A stretch of DNA of 64,000 nt, from the NCBI RefSeq assembly GCF_022809115.1, contig NZ_JALGBH010000002.1:1243543-1307542 (forward strand). Direction: 5' to 3'. The position numbers and the translations under genes are program-made. The DNA is from Pedobacter montanisoli. GTDB taxonomy: Bacteria > Bacteroidota > Bacteroidia > Sphingobacteriales > Sphingobacteriaceae. How positions within the stretch are numbered: the stretch's first letter is position 1; the number at the start of each line of letters is the position of its first letter. Positions 40,600-49,064 of the stretch are shown here, in pieces. The notes beneath the pieces are model-generated. The model worked only from the letters and a program-made list of their open reading frames with translations. It did not search any database and was not told the DNA's origin.

Positions 40600-41304
40600 C
40601 TATAACTTAAACCTGATTTTTAATATTTCTCCGTTTTCCTGCATTTCTTCTAGGGCTTTTAATATTCTGCCTTGAGATTGCTTTCTATAAAATGCCAAGG
40701 CAAAATCGTTACTTCTGTCGGTTTCATCTGTGGTATAAGTAAGCTCATCAAAAGGTATTTTATGTTTTGCAAAAATGGCTTCTATTGCTGTAATTTTAGA
40801 CAGTGCGCCTTTTGGCATCTTAAAATGAACTGCAGTGCAGTTTCCGCGGTTAAAAAACCGTTTCTCGATCCATTTGATCCCACCTAGTACAAACAATACC
40901 AAAAAAGTGGTAAGCACGGCAGCCCAGTACATGCCACCGCCTACTGCCAAGCCCACTACTGCCAGACTCCAGATCGATGCGGCTGTGGTAAGGCCTTTAA
41001 TCACTTCTCTTTTTAAGAAAATAATGGTACCAGCACCTAAAAACCCTACGCCACTCACTACCTGCGCAGCTACTCTTGATGGATCAATTTCAAATCCTTT
41101 TTTGCCTGCCACATCTCCATAGCCATGAATAGATACCATCATAGCCAATGTTGACCCTACAGCAACCAGAATATGAGTCCTTAATCCGGCTACCCATTCT
41201 TTCTGCTCGCGCTCCATGCCTATTATTCCTCCCAGAACAGTAGCTACACAAAGCCGGATGAGGACTTCTTTCTCGTCTATATAAGTACTCTCAAAATTTA
41301 ACAT
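40600..41304 (-). CDS. MgtC/SapB-family membrane protein
   Basis: The 234-residue protein has an N-terminal MgtC domain of four to five helices with GGIIGMEREQKEWVAGLRTHILVAVGS and GVGFLGAGTIIF, the family signature. A C-terminal ACT-like cytoplasmic domain of about 75 residues follows. MgtC-type proteins affect magnesium-limited and acid-stress growth; the exact activity is unsettled. It sits between the LuxR regulator and the divergent sensor kinase. Confidence 0.93.
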   Translation of the reverse strand: MLNFESTYIDEKEVLIRLCVATVLGGIIGMEREQKEWVAGLRTHILVAVGSTLAMMVSIHGYGDVAGKKGFEIDPSRVAAQVVSGVGFLGAGTIIFLKREVIKGLTTAASIWSLAVVGLAVGGGMYWAAVLTTFLVLFVLGGIKWIEKRFFNRGNCTAVHFKMPKGALSKITAIEAIFAKHKIPFDELTYTTDETDRSNDFALAFYRKQSQGRILKALEEMQENGEILKIRFKL

Positions 41305-41431
41305 CGGATTTTCTTATCTAACTTTTATAATGCAGACTGTAGTGTTTTGTTTTATTTTTTTTAAAAAACAGGCTTAAGTCAAACCAATTAAATAGAATTG
41401 TGTTTAACTTACATCAATCACACTTCTGTTT

Positions 41432-44400
41432 ATGCCCCATTTTCAAGATGCCTCGCTGATATTAGATATCATACCTATGGCCTGTTATATGTTAGATAAT
41501 GAATCTAACTTTATCTATGTTAATGAGAAAGCAGGTGAATTTTTTGGCAAGGAGAAAACAACAATGCTGGGAAAAAACATCTGGTCGTTGTTTCCCGAAG
41601 TAAAAGAAACCAATTACTTCCATGAGCTTAACCAGGCCATTATCCAAAAGAAAAGCAGTACTTTTGAATACATTTCAATTTTTAGCAAAGGCTGGATCAA
41701 ATTAAATGTTGACCCTGTATCTAGTGGCGTAGTAGTGAGTTTTGAATGTATTGAAAAAGATAAACGTAACGAAAATTTATACCAGACCTTAGTTGAAAAT
41801 ACACCCGATGTAGTTACCAAATGGAACAGTGATCTACGGTTGAGCTATGGCAATACTGCTTTTAATCACAAGACTAAATTACCGCTTCACGAAACATGGG
41901 GTAAAACTCCTCAGCAAATATGGTCAAATACAGATACTACTCCACTAACCGAAAAAATTAATAAGGTTTTAGAAAACGGTCATATACAGCGTGTTTCTAT
42001 GCCATTTAAAACACATGATGGCGAAGTATTTTATGATATTAAGTTAGCACCAGAATTTACCATACACAACCAGACCAAAAGTGTAATTGCCATAGGCAGG
42101 GATATTACAAGCTTAAAGAAAAGACAGGAAATCTTTAACGCGAAACTCCGCCAAAAGTACACTTCACTTTTTAACTCTATTAATCAGGGTTTCTGTATTA
42201 TAGAGGTAATCTGGGATAAAAATGGACGGTCAATAGACTATCGTTTTATAGAAATAAATCCGGCCTTTCAGAAACAAACAGGCATACAGAATTATGAAGG
42301 GAAAACCATACGTGAGATCTGGCCTCAGCATGAGGAACACTGGTTCAGGATTTTTGGAGAGATTGTACGCAGTAAGAAATCTGCTCATTTTGAATTGCCT
42401 GCAGCATTGATTAACGGCTGGTTTGAAATAGAAGCCTTTCCTGTTACCGAATTAGGTGATAATTTGGTAGGCGTATTGTTTAATGATGTTACAGAAAGAA
42501 AAAAAGCAGAAAACATCTTACGTCAAAGTGACGAAAAGCAAAGTTATCTGCTGAAATTAACTGATGCCATTCGTTTTATTTCAGATCCGCTTGTTATACA
42601 AGAACTTGCTGCCCGTATTATTGCAGAACAGTTAAATGCAGATTATGCTTTTTATGGCCATGTTACTGACATCAATCATATCGATTATATTCAAATCGAA
42701 CGTCTTTATCAAAAAAGGAAACAGGTAACCTTTCTGCCTGGACTTTACCCTTTTTCTGATCTTGGAGAAGAGTGTGAACACCTAAAAGCAGGAGAAACCC
42801 GAGCTATTTTACCATTAAAAACTAAAGCAAGCAAATCAGGCAAAGAGTTTTCACTACATCAAACATTGAGGTCACATGCATGGGTTGCTGTTCCTTTAAT
42901 CAAAAGAGGGCAGCTTGCAGCCTTGTTAATGGTCTATCATTCGCCTACACATATCTGGACCAACGATCAGGTTACACTTATTGAGGAAACAGCCGAAAGA
43001 ACCTGGTCTTATGTAGAACAGGCCAATATGGCCAAAGAGCTTAACCATTCACAGGAACAATTAGCTGTAGCACTCACCGCCTCTAATATGAGTACTTTTC
43101 ACTGGCTTTCTAAGAAAGATCATGTGGTTATGTCACCCTTATCGCCGGTGGTATTTGGTTTAAAAAACAAGAGTTTATCTTATAGTGAGAGTGAAGGTTT
43201 TTCAATGATCCATCCTGATGATCAGAGAAAACATAGGCAAACGCTGGAAAAAGCCTGCGAAGAACAAAAAGAATTCCATCATGTTTACCGCATTATCAGA
43301 CCCATTGATGGTAAGATTGCCTGGATAGAAGAGCGTGGAAAAGGCATTTACCATCCACACAGCGGAATTTCTGAAGTAAGAGGCATACATTGGGATATTA
43401 CTGCTCAAAAAAATCAGGAAAATCTTATTCGTGAAACAGAAGAAAAATACCTGGCCAAACTGGAAAAAGATGTTCATCTCAGAACAAAAGAGCTCAAAGA
43501 AAGCAGGGATGAACTGGCAGCTATTTATAACAATACCTTAATGGGTATGTCTGTTTTAAAGGCAGTAAAAGACAAGAAAGGTAATATAATCGATTTCAGG
43601 ATAGCACTTACCAATAAAGCTTTAGAACAGGAAACAGGCAGAGATGACCTTATAGGTAAACTTTATGCGCAAGAATATCCGGGTATAAAAAAAATGGGCT
43701 TGTTTAGCAAAATGGTTAAAGTAATGGAAACCGGTACCCCCATCAGTACAGAATATTTTTATCCTTTTGAAGACTTTAACAAGTGGTATTCCTGCATGTT
43801 CGTAAAAATGGGTGATAATCTATTAGCTACCAACCTAGATATCAGTGAGCGCAAAATAGCTGAACAGCTCTTCAATGAAAATTCTGCAATGATAGAAGGC
43901 ATAGCTAATTCAGCTCCCGATATGCTCTATGCCATCAATCTAGATACCATGCAACAGTTTTATTCTAATTACCGCATTGAGCACTTGGTAGAAAAATCGC
44001 AGATTGAGATCAAAAAAATGGGAAAAGATTTCTTTGAAAGGTTTATTCATCCTGATGATAAGGTAAATTTTTACGCTTGCTTAAATGAATTTAAGGGTAA
44101 ACATCATAAAGAAATCAAATCACTTACCTACCGTCTAATAGATGCTAAAGGTAAAATACATTGGATAACCACTAAGAGTACGGTTTACATGCGAGATGAG
44201 AGCGGCAGTTCTACACATATTGTAGGAATTTCGCAGGATATTACTCAGCAAAGAGCTTTAGAGGAAAAAAACAGACAATTAACTTATGAACGACGCTTGT
44301 TAGAGAAACAACAGCAAAAACAAATTTTAAAAGCCACTTTAAATGCACAGGAGGAAGAGCGACAAAGAATTGCCGAGAGCCTGCATAACGGCTTGGGGCA

Positions 44401-44935
44401 GGTGTTATATGGGATTAAAACCACTTTAGACCGCATTAAACTAAACGACAACACGAATGAAAATAGCCAAGCTCTAAACCGGTCAAAAGAATTGTTAAGC
44501 ATGTGCATTCAGGAAAGCAGAAAAATCTCGCATGAGCTCATGCCTTCTATTCTGGAAGATTTTGGTTTAAAAGCCGCCATACGTGATATATGTGTACAAT
44601 TGAAAGGCGAAACCCATTTCAATTGCACTTTTTCAGGAATGGGCATCAAATTAGATAAATACCTCCAACTGGCCATTTACCGTATTGTACAGGAACTGGC
44701 TCTAAATATCATGAAACATGCAGAAGCCACTATTGCACATATCAATATCTCAGTAGTTAATAATCATGTTCATATTATGGCAAAAGACAATGGCAAAGGT
44801 TTTGAACATAGTGAAGAAAAAAACAAGGGAATTGGATTGAAAACCATAGAGTCAAAAGTTAAGCTACTAAATGGAAAAATTATGATTAATTCTGCACCTC
44901 ATCAAACCGTTATTCAAATCCAATTCCCTATTTAA
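41432..44935 (+). CDS. Multi-PAS/GAF sensor histidine kinase (HisKA_3 type)
   Basis: The 1167-residue cytosolic kinase has about six PAS domains (around 5-105, 115-235, 250-360, 550-665, 695-800 and 815-940) and one GAF domain (about 375-540). A HisKA_3 domain has His985 in RIAESLHNGLGQ, and a HATPase_c domain closes it (DNGKGF, NKGIGLKT). There is no membrane segment, so it senses an internal cue such as redox state or a small ligand. NarL-type kinases of this class signal to LuxR-type regulators; the one at 39799 is the likely partner. Confidence 0.93.
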   Translation: MPHFQDASLILDIIPMACYMLDNESNFIYVNEKAGEFFGKEKTTMLGKNIWSLFPEVKETNYFHELNQAIIQKKSSTFEYISIFSKGWIKLNVDPVSSGVVVSFECIEKDKRNENLYQTLVENTPDVVTKWNSDLRLSYGNTAFNHKTKLPLHETWGKTPQQIWSNTDTTPLTEKINKVLENGHIQRVSMPFKTHDGEVFYDIKLAPEFTIHNQTKSVIAIGRDITSLKKRQEIFNAKLRQKYTSLFNSINQGFCIIEVIWDKNGRSIDYRFIEINPAFQKQTGIQNYEGKTIREIWPQHEEHWFRIFGEIVRSKKSAHFELPAALINGWFEIEAFPVTELGDNLVGVLFNDVTERKKAENILRQSDEKQSYLLKLTDAIRFISDPLVIQELAARIIAEQLNADYAFYGHVTDINHIDYIQIERLYQKRKQVTFLPGLYPFSDLGEECEHLKAGETRAILPLKTKASKSGKEFSLHQTLRSHAWVAVPLIKRGQLAALLMVYHSPTHIWTNDQVTLIEETAERTWSYVEQANMAKELNHSQEQLAVALTASNMSTFHWLSKKDHVVMSPLSPVVFGLKNKSLSYSESEGFSMIHPDDQRKHRQTLEKACEEQKEFHHVYRIIRPIDGKIAWIEERGKGIYHPHSGISEVRGIHWDITAQKNQENLIRETEEKYLAKLEKDVHLRTKELKESRDELAAIYNNTLMGMSVLKAVKDKKGNIIDFRIALTNKALEQETGRDDLIGKLYAQEYPGIKKMGLFSKMVKVMETGTPISTEYFYPFEDFNKWYSCMFVKMGDNLLATNLDISERKIAEQLFNENSAMIEGIANSAPDMLYAINLDTMQQFYSNYRIEHLVEKSQIEIKKMGKDFFERFIHPDDKVNFYACLNEFKGKHHKEIKSLTYRLIDAKGKIHWITTKSTVYMRDESGSSTHIVGISQDITQQRALEEKNRQLTYERRLLEKQQQKQILKATLNAQEEERQRIAESLHNGLGQVLYGIKTTLDRIKLNDNTNENSQALNRSKELLSMCIQESRKISHELMPSILEDFGLKAAIRDICVQLKGETHFNCTFSGMGIKLDKYLQLAIYRIVQELALNIMKHAEATIAHINISVVNNHVHIMAKDNGKGFEHSEEKNKGIGLKTIESKVKLLNGKIMINSAPHQTVIQIQFPI

Positions 44936-44946
44936 CCACCTGTTAA

Positions 44947-45273
44947 TTATGCAGGTAATAAACCGCCAAAAAGATCGTCAAGACCAAAATTGATAAAGTT
45001 CCATGATTTGCGTTCTCGAGGTAAACTTGGTATGACCTTTTCATCGTCAATCTCTTCCAAATCAGGACCTATATTATTATTGTCGTCATCCTCAATATCT
45101 TCTTCCTCCCTGTCTTTATCGGCATCGCTACCCTTTACCTGCGATTCAGGGATAATCCCGAATTCTTTCTGCTCGTCTGCATTTGTTTGCTCTGAATCGT
45201 ATTGCTCATTTCTTTGGGTTTGACGCTGCACTGAACCTGGTTCATAGTGCGGGTCTTTCTTTTGTTCATCCAT
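44947..45273 (-). CDS. Acidic disordered protein, unknown
   Basis: The 108-residue product is very acidic and polar (DADKDREEEDIEDDDNNN, QRQTQRNEQYDSEQTNADEQ) with a short C-terminal hydrophobic motif (NFGLDDLFGGLLPA). It is likely intrinsically disordered. It is the last of four minus-strand genes that start at 46345 and lie downstream of an AATACCTG element. No family was recognised. Confidence 0.6.
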   Translation of the reverse strand: MDEQKKDPHYEPGSVQRQTQRNEQYDSEQTNADEQKEFGIIPESQVKGSDADKDREEEDIEDDDNNNIGPDLEEIDDEKVIPSLPRERKSWNFINFGLDDLFGGLLPA

Positions 45274-45297
45274 CTTTATTTCCGGTTTAGGTTAGAT

Positions 45298-45753
45298 TTA
45301 TTTTTCCAGGCGAATATGACAGGATTCTACTTCTTTTAAAGCTTCTAAAATCCCCTCTCTTTGTCGTCTTAAAATACCTACGTGATCCATATGATCGGCA
45401 TAGTCTTCCAATACTTTATCGTATTTTTCTATCGCTGCTTTTTCACCGGTTTCTACTGAACTTAAGATTGCCTCATCTTCGTTAGGGCTTAAATCTTCCT
45501 TAATGTCTATCCAGGTACGATGTAAAGCACCCAATATTCCCCCCTCCTCATTTTCACTATGCCCACCATGTAAAGTGATGTGCTTTTTAAGTTCATCGGC
45601 ATAAGTCATACGTTGCGACGCATAATGTAAAAATAACTCTTTTAACTCGGGCGTACGGGTAGCTTCGCTTGCAGACGTATAGCCTTCTTTGCCATCATTT
45701 AAAATGTTAACTAAGCCTTTAAGGTCTTCTATAATTTTACTGTTCGTTTCCAT
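45298..45753 (-). CDS. DUF2383 four-helix-bundle protein (PA2169 family)
   Basis: The 151-residue protein has the family pattern LKGLVNILNDGKEGYTSASEAT, ELFLHYASQRMTYADELKKHI, HRTWIDIKEDLSPNEDEAILSSVETGE and a final DHVGILRRQREGI helix. It is a ferritin-like four-helix bundle (DUF2383), often seen in stress-response gene sets, of unknown biochemical role. It lies in a unit with two disordered proteins and a small lipoprotein. Confidence 0.88.
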   Translation of the reverse strand: METNSKIIEDLKGLVNILNDGKEGYTSASEATRTPELKELFLHYASQRMTYADELKKHITLHGGHSENEEGGILGALHRTWIDIKEDLSPNEDEAILSSVETGEKAAIEKYDKVLEDYADHMDHVGILRRQREGILEALKEVESCHIRLEK

Positions 45754-45755
45754 AA

Positions 45756-46106
45756 TTATTCTTGTGCTTTATTTTCTTTATTTTCTGTTTCTGCATTATA
45801 ATTGGGATCTTCTCCCAAAGGTTTCCTGTTACCACGTGTAGAATTCTGCTGGTCGCTTTGTACACCTGCTATGGCCGAAGAGCTTTCATCACCAAGCTGA
45901 TCACCTTCACCATGAGCAATATCTGCAGGCCTACGATCTAATTCTCTTTCCTCCTTATTCAATTCTTCCCTGTTTACCAGTTTTTGGTCAGGATTTCCCT
46001 CACTACCGCCTAGTTCTCCTTTTTCTTCTTCTTTTTTATCAGAAACTGGATTTTCTTCTCTGTGCAGCTGGTTAAAGTCTCTGTTTTGTTCAAATTGAAT
46101 TTCCAT
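45756..46106 (-). CDS. Disordered hydrophilic protein, unknown
   Basis: The 116-residue product is rich in E, N, K, G and D (REENPVSDKKEEEKGELGG, REELNKEERELDRRPAD) with no hydrophobic core, so it is probably disordered. It ends 2 bp before the DUF2383 start. A hydrophilin-like stress role is inferred from composition and context only. Confidence 0.6.
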   Translation of the reverse strand: MEIQFEQNRDFNQLHREENPVSDKKEEEKGELGGSEGNPDQKLVNREELNKEERELDRRPADIAHGEGDQLGDESSSAIAGVQSDQQNSTRGNRKPLGEDPNYNAETENKENKAQE

Positions 46107-46117
46107 AACGCTGTTTT

Positions 46118-46345
46118 TTAAGGTTGATTTCTTTTTCTAGGAGCAGTTTTAGCTGTATCTGAGCGGGCAGGACTGTTACGATACATACTATCTACGCCTG
46201 CCGTATCTGCTACACCACTACTGTCTATCACGCTTGTATCGCCCAATACACTACTGTCTCTCATCATTGTTTCTCTATGTTCTGAACTGCAGCTAATTGC
46301 CATAAGGCTTATTGCAGCTGCACATATAACTTTAATTGATTTCAT
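46118..46345 (-). CDS. Small lipoprotein
   Basis: The 75-residue product has a lipoprotein signal (ISLMAISCSSEH, Cys at residue 19) followed by a short Ser/Asp/Thr-rich mature part (DSSVLGDTSVIDSSGVADTAGV) and a basic end. It opens the four-gene unit that ends at 44947. The AATACCTG element ends about 60 bases upstream of its start. Confidence 0.68.
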   Translation of the reverse strand: MKSIKVICAAAISLMAISCSSEHRETMMRDSSVLGDTSVIDSSGVADTAGVDSMYRNSPARSDTAKTAPRKRNQP

Positions 46346-46406
46346 ATTTTATTTTTTAATATGGGTTAAAAAACTTCTTTATTTAAATGGATGAACGCTT
46401 TAAAAA

Positions 46407-46433
46407 GTTCTTAATATCTCAAAATCAGGTATT
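46407..46433 (-). promoter_or_regulatory. Stress-regulon element E
   Basis: On the minus strand AATACCTGATTTT is followed after 14 bases by AGAAC (46407-46411). It lies 62-88 bases upstream of the small lipoprotein gene. The opposite direction leads only into the antisense of the KTSC gene, which fixes the orientation of the motif. Confidence 0.55.
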
Positions 46434-46464
46434 TTAAAGAATAGCAAACCGTATTTAACGCATG

Positions 46465-46668
46465 CTAAAGAGGAGCTATCTTTTTACCGGTAAAGAGTTT
46501 TTTAAGCTTACGGTTTAGGTATTTACCTTTTGAAACCGCTGCCTTAAATTCTTTATAGATTTTTTCAGGCACCTTTTCATAGAGATATACATCACCGGAG
46601 TTGAAAACTACAGTTAAAGCTTCTTTTTCTGCCTGATAGCTGATATGTGCAATTACGGACGAAGGCAT
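46465..46668 (-). CDS. KTSC-domain protein
   Basis: The 67-residue protein (start at 46668, MPSSVIAHISY; an ATG two codons upstream is also possible) has the KTSC pattern: a beta-hairpin LTVVFNSGDVYLYEKVPEKIYKEF and the final LNRKLKKLF. KTSC domains are small and sometimes fused to lysyl-tRNA synthetase or found alone; the function is unknown. It is an isolated gene. Confidence 0.85.
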   Translation of the reverse strand: MPSSVIAHISYQAEKEALTVVFNSGDVYLYEKVPEKIYKEFKAAVSKGKYLNRKLKKLFTGKKIAPL

Positions 46669-46726
46669 GACCACGATATTTCATCTAACGTTATTTATAC
46701 TATAAGCGTAAGTATATAACTCATAA

Positions 46727-46752
46727 AATACCTGTTTTTCAATAAGATAAAA
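46727..46752 (+). promoter_or_regulatory. Stress-regulon element B
   Basis: AATACCTGTTTTT is followed by TAAAA at 46748-46752, 38 bases before the ATG of the small coiled-coil gene at 46790. The second box is weaker than in other copies. Confidence 0.5.
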
Positions 46753-46789
46753 ATCATACTCTCTTAAAAGCTATATTTGAGTAAACCCG

Positions 46790-46963
46790 ATGTATATGAG
46801 CAAGTCTAACAAGTACAAACAGATTATAACTAATCTGTTAAATAAATCTAAAGCGCTAAGAGAAAGATCTAAAATTACGGAAGCTAAGCTCCATGAACTG
46901 AAAACCCAGTATGATGAGTTTATGCACTTAGATAAGGATAAACAAGATAAGCAAGCAACATAA
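46790..46963 (+). CDS. Small coiled-coil protein, unknown
   Basis: An ATG at 46790 opens 57 codons beginning MYMSKSNKYKQIITNLLNK. The product is helical, rich in Lys, Glu and Gln, with heptad-like spacing (LLNKSKALRERSKITEAKLHEL). Support comes from its clean frame and the AATACCTG element just upstream. The overlapping opposite-strand frame is hydrophobic by shadow effect and was rejected. No family was recognised. Confidence 0.55.
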   Translation: MYMSKSNKYKQIITNLLNKSKALRERSKITEAKLHELKTQYDEFMHLDKDKQDKQAT

Positions 46964-47015
46964 AGCTGAAACAATGTTTATTTATTAAATTCTTTACGTT
47001 GCTTTAAAGCGGTTG

Positions 47016-47192
47016 CTACGACTTTTTCTTCGGAACTTTCGCACCTGCTTCTCTGGCTTCAGACAGGCCAATAGCAACTGCCTGTTTTTTAGAGGTTACT
47101 TTTTTACCAGAACCACTTTTCAATTTTCCTTCTTTCATTTCATGCATGGCTTTTTCTACTTTTTCGCCTGCTTTTTTCGAATACTTTGCCAT
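47016..47192 (-). CDS. DUF6496-like small basic protein
   Basis: An ATG at 47192 opens 58 codons: MAKYSKKAGEKVEKAMHEMK, then EGKLKSGSGKKVTSKKQAVA and IGLSEAREAGAKVPKKKS. This is the pattern of DUF6496, small lysine-rich proteins that contain KxGKxVTSRKQAIAIGLSEAR-like segments. It is possibly nucleic-acid binding, from charge alone. An AATACCTG element lies about 50-75 bases upstream. Confidence 0.78.
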   Translation of the reverse strand: MAKYSKKAGEKVEKAMHEMKEGKLKSGSGKKVTSKKQAVAIGLSEAREAGAKVPKKKS

Positions 47193-47240
47193 TGTCTTAT
47201 TAATTTATTTACTAACTAATAAGGTAAATCTAAGCCGATT

Positions 47241-47267
47241 GTTTATGTACGATTAAAATCAGGTATT
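47241..47267 (-). promoter_or_regulatory. Stress-regulon element F
   Basis: On the minus strand AATACCTGATTTT is followed after 14 bases by TAAAC (47241-47245), 48 bases upstream of the DUF6496 start. It is divergent from element D. Confidence 0.6.
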
Positions 47268-47290
47268 TGTACCCGTTAAAAAAATCGTAA

Positions 47291-47317
47291 AATACCCATT
47301 TTAGAACTCCAAGAAAC
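47291..47317 (+). promoter_or_regulatory. Stress-regulon element D
   Basis: AATACCCATTTT (two changes from AATACCTG(A/T)TTT) is followed after 14 bases by GAAAC (47313-47317), 60 bases before the DUF892 gene. It lies back to back with element F. Confidence 0.5.
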
Positions 47318-47377
47318 AAAAGACCTTAAAGTTTTCTTTTATGGGTACAATCAAATACCTACCTAAAACCGATTACC

Positions 47378-47887
47378 ATGAAAAAGGATAAAGATAACGC
47401 TATGCCCAACAGCCATTTGCACGAGCTTTTTGTAGATGAACTGAGAGATATTTTAGGTGCAGAAAAGCAGCTTTTAAAAGGTTTGAAAAAGATGGCTGAA
47501 AAAGCCGTTAGTGAAAAACTCAAAACCGCTTTTACCGAACACCAAACAGAAACAGCTGAACAAATAGAAAGATTAAAACAAATCTTTATGCTGATGAACC
47601 TCAGCATTACCGCAAAAAAGTGCGAAGCCATGGAAGGTTTGCTTAATGAAGCTGAAGAAATTATAGACGATTTTGAATATAACGAAGCGCTGGATGCTGC
47701 ATTAATTGCCGCAGCCCAAAAGATAGAGCATTATGAAATTGCCAGTTATGGTTGCTTGGTAACTTATGCAAGCCTGATGGAGCATGAAGAAGCCAAAGGC
47801 TTACTCGAAATTACGCTTGCACAAGAAAAAGAAACCGATCGCAAGCTTACAGACATTGCCATGTCTGAAGCAAATGTAATGGCATAG
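47378..47887 (+). CDS. YciE/YciF-type ferritin-like protein (DUF892)
   Basis: The 169-residue four-helix protein has LHELFVDELRDILGAEKQLLKGL, AFTEHQTETAEQIERL, AAQKIEHYEIASYGCLV and LEITLAQEKETDRKLTDIA. The glutamates and histidines that bind a di-iron centre in DUF892 are all visible. Such proteins are induced by osmotic and general stress in enterobacteria. It is followed by a DUF4142 gene 69 bp downstream. Confidence 0.93.
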   Translation: MKKDKDNAMPNSHLHELFVDELRDILGAEKQLLKGLKKMAEKAVSEKLKTAFTEHQTETAEQIERLKQIFMLMNLSITAKKCEAMEGLLNEAEEIIDDFEYNEALDAALIAAAQKIEHYEIASYGCLVTYASLMEHEEAKGLLEITLAQEKETDRKLTDIAMSEANVMA

Positions 47888-47903
47888 TTCTTTTTCTGTT
47901 TGT

Positions 47904-47932
47904 GCCGGTGTTTACAGACTGTATGCATCGGC
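47904..47932 (+). terminator. Hairpin between the DUF892 and DUF4142 genes
   Basis: GCCGGTG pairs with CATCGGC (one G-T pair), the loop contains a second ACAG/CTGT stem, and TTTTAATA follows. It may be a terminator or attenuator between the two genes. Confidence 0.4.
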
Positions 47933-47956
47933 TTTTAATAACCTAAAAATAAGCAT

Positions 47957-48535
47957 ATGAAAAAATTACTTTTTTTATTTTACAGTGCAGCTTTTACAGT
48001 AATGATTGCCTGTAACTCCCGGCCAAAAGATGCCAAAGAATTAGCAGACAGTGTTAATGATACAAAAGATACTGCAACCACTGCAAACAACATCATTACA
48101 GTAAATGAAAAAGAAGCAGAATTTGCTACCAATGTGGCAGATGCAGGTATGACAGAAGTTAGCATGGCCAATCTTGCCATCAGCAAAACCGGCAATAAGG
48201 AAATTACAGATTTTGCCAATATGATGTTAAAAGACCATGGCGCTGCTAATGATGAACTCACTGCCTTGGCCAGAAGCAAAAATATTACCTTGCCCGTAAC
48301 CATGAGCAACGAGAATCAGAACCGCAGAAATGATCTGGCCGAAAAAACCGGAAGTGATTTCGATAAAAAATACGCTGATATGATGGAAAAAGATCATGTA
48401 AAAGTCTTAGCTTTTATGGAACACGAAGCCATGAAAGGCACAGATCCTGATTTAAAAGCTTTTGCCAATAAGATGATGCCTGTGATCAATTCTCATATCA
48501 ATGCCATCAGAAAGATAAAAAACAACTTAAAATAA
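47957..48535 (+). CDS. DUF4142 lipoprotein
   Basis: The 192-residue protein has a lipoprotein signal (AFTVMIACNSRP, Cys near residue 19) and a DUF4142 helical domain (ATNVADAGMTEVSMANLAI, MMLKDHGAANDELTAL, MMEKDHVKVLAFMEHEAMKG). It is a relative of the gene at 27980. No AATACCTG element of its own was found; it may be read from the DUF892 promoter. Confidence 0.9.
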   Translation: MKKLLFLFYSAAFTVMIACNSRPKDAKELADSVNDTKDTATTANNIITVNEKEAEFATNVADAGMTEVSMANLAISKTGNKEITDFANMMLKDHGAANDELTALARSKNITLPVTMSNENQNRRNDLAEKTGSDFDKKYADMMEKDHVKVLAFMEHEAMKGTDPDLKAFANKMMPVINSHINAIRKIKNNLK

Positions 48536-48572
48536 TATTTTCTTCAGAGATCATACTAATTTTATAAGCCGC

Positions 48573-49061
48573 TTACAACAGGCCTTGTTCAAAACTTCTG
48601 GTTACTAATGCGGCTATATGTTCTACAGACTTTAGTATGATTTCTTCTGCATTTCCTTTAAAAACCTTTCGATCTTCAAACAGCTTCTCGTTATGATACA
48701 GCCCACAAAAAAACATAGTACCTACAGGCTTTTCGGGAGTTTCGCTACCACCTGAGCTGGTAAGACCTGTTACCCCCACATACAGGTCTGCATCAATTAA
48801 TTTTACTAAGCCTTTGGCTATGGCAAAAGAAGCTTCTGCCGACTCAGGCGTATAGGCATCAATCAGTTCTTTTGGAACTTCTAGCAAAGTTTCTTTGATT
48901 ACGGCATCATAACAGTTTATCCCCCCTTTTAAAAAAGTACCTGCATCTTTGCACAGACTAAATTCCATACATGCCCTACCGGCAGTAGCGCTTTCTGCAA
49001 ATGCTATAGAAAGCTTTCTTTGAGCTAACATCTTGCAACAGTTTTCTACAATCTGATTCAT
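48573..49061 (-). CDS. CinA C-terminal-domain amidohydrolase
   Basis: The 162-residue protein is the stand-alone CinA C-domain (nicotinamide-nucleotide amidohydrolase type): LSIAFAESATAGRACMEF, YDAVIKETLL, AEASFAIAKGLVKLIDADLYVGVTGLTSSGG and GTMFFCGLY. It would recycle NMN, a by-product of NAD-dependent DNA ligase and other NAD-consuming reactions. It is 3 bp downstream of ligD, which is ATP-dependent, so the link is through DNA repair in general. Full CinA has an added MoCF domain, absent here. Confidence 0.88.
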   Translation of the reverse strand: MNQIVENCCKMLAQRKLSIAFAESATAGRACMEFSLCKDAGTFLKGGINCYDAVIKETLLEVPKELIDAYTPESAEASFAIAKGLVKLIDADLYVGVTGLTSSGGSETPEKPVGTMFFCGLYHNEKLFEDRKVFKGNAEEIILKSVEHIAALVTRSFEQGLL

Positions 49062-49064
49062 AAT

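Noticed and set aside
46771..46974. A 67-codon hydrophobic frame on the minus strand.
   Set aside because: It is the mirror of a Lys/Glu-rich helical gene on the plus strand that has a promoter-like element; the mirror of such DNA is Leu/Ser-rich by chance.
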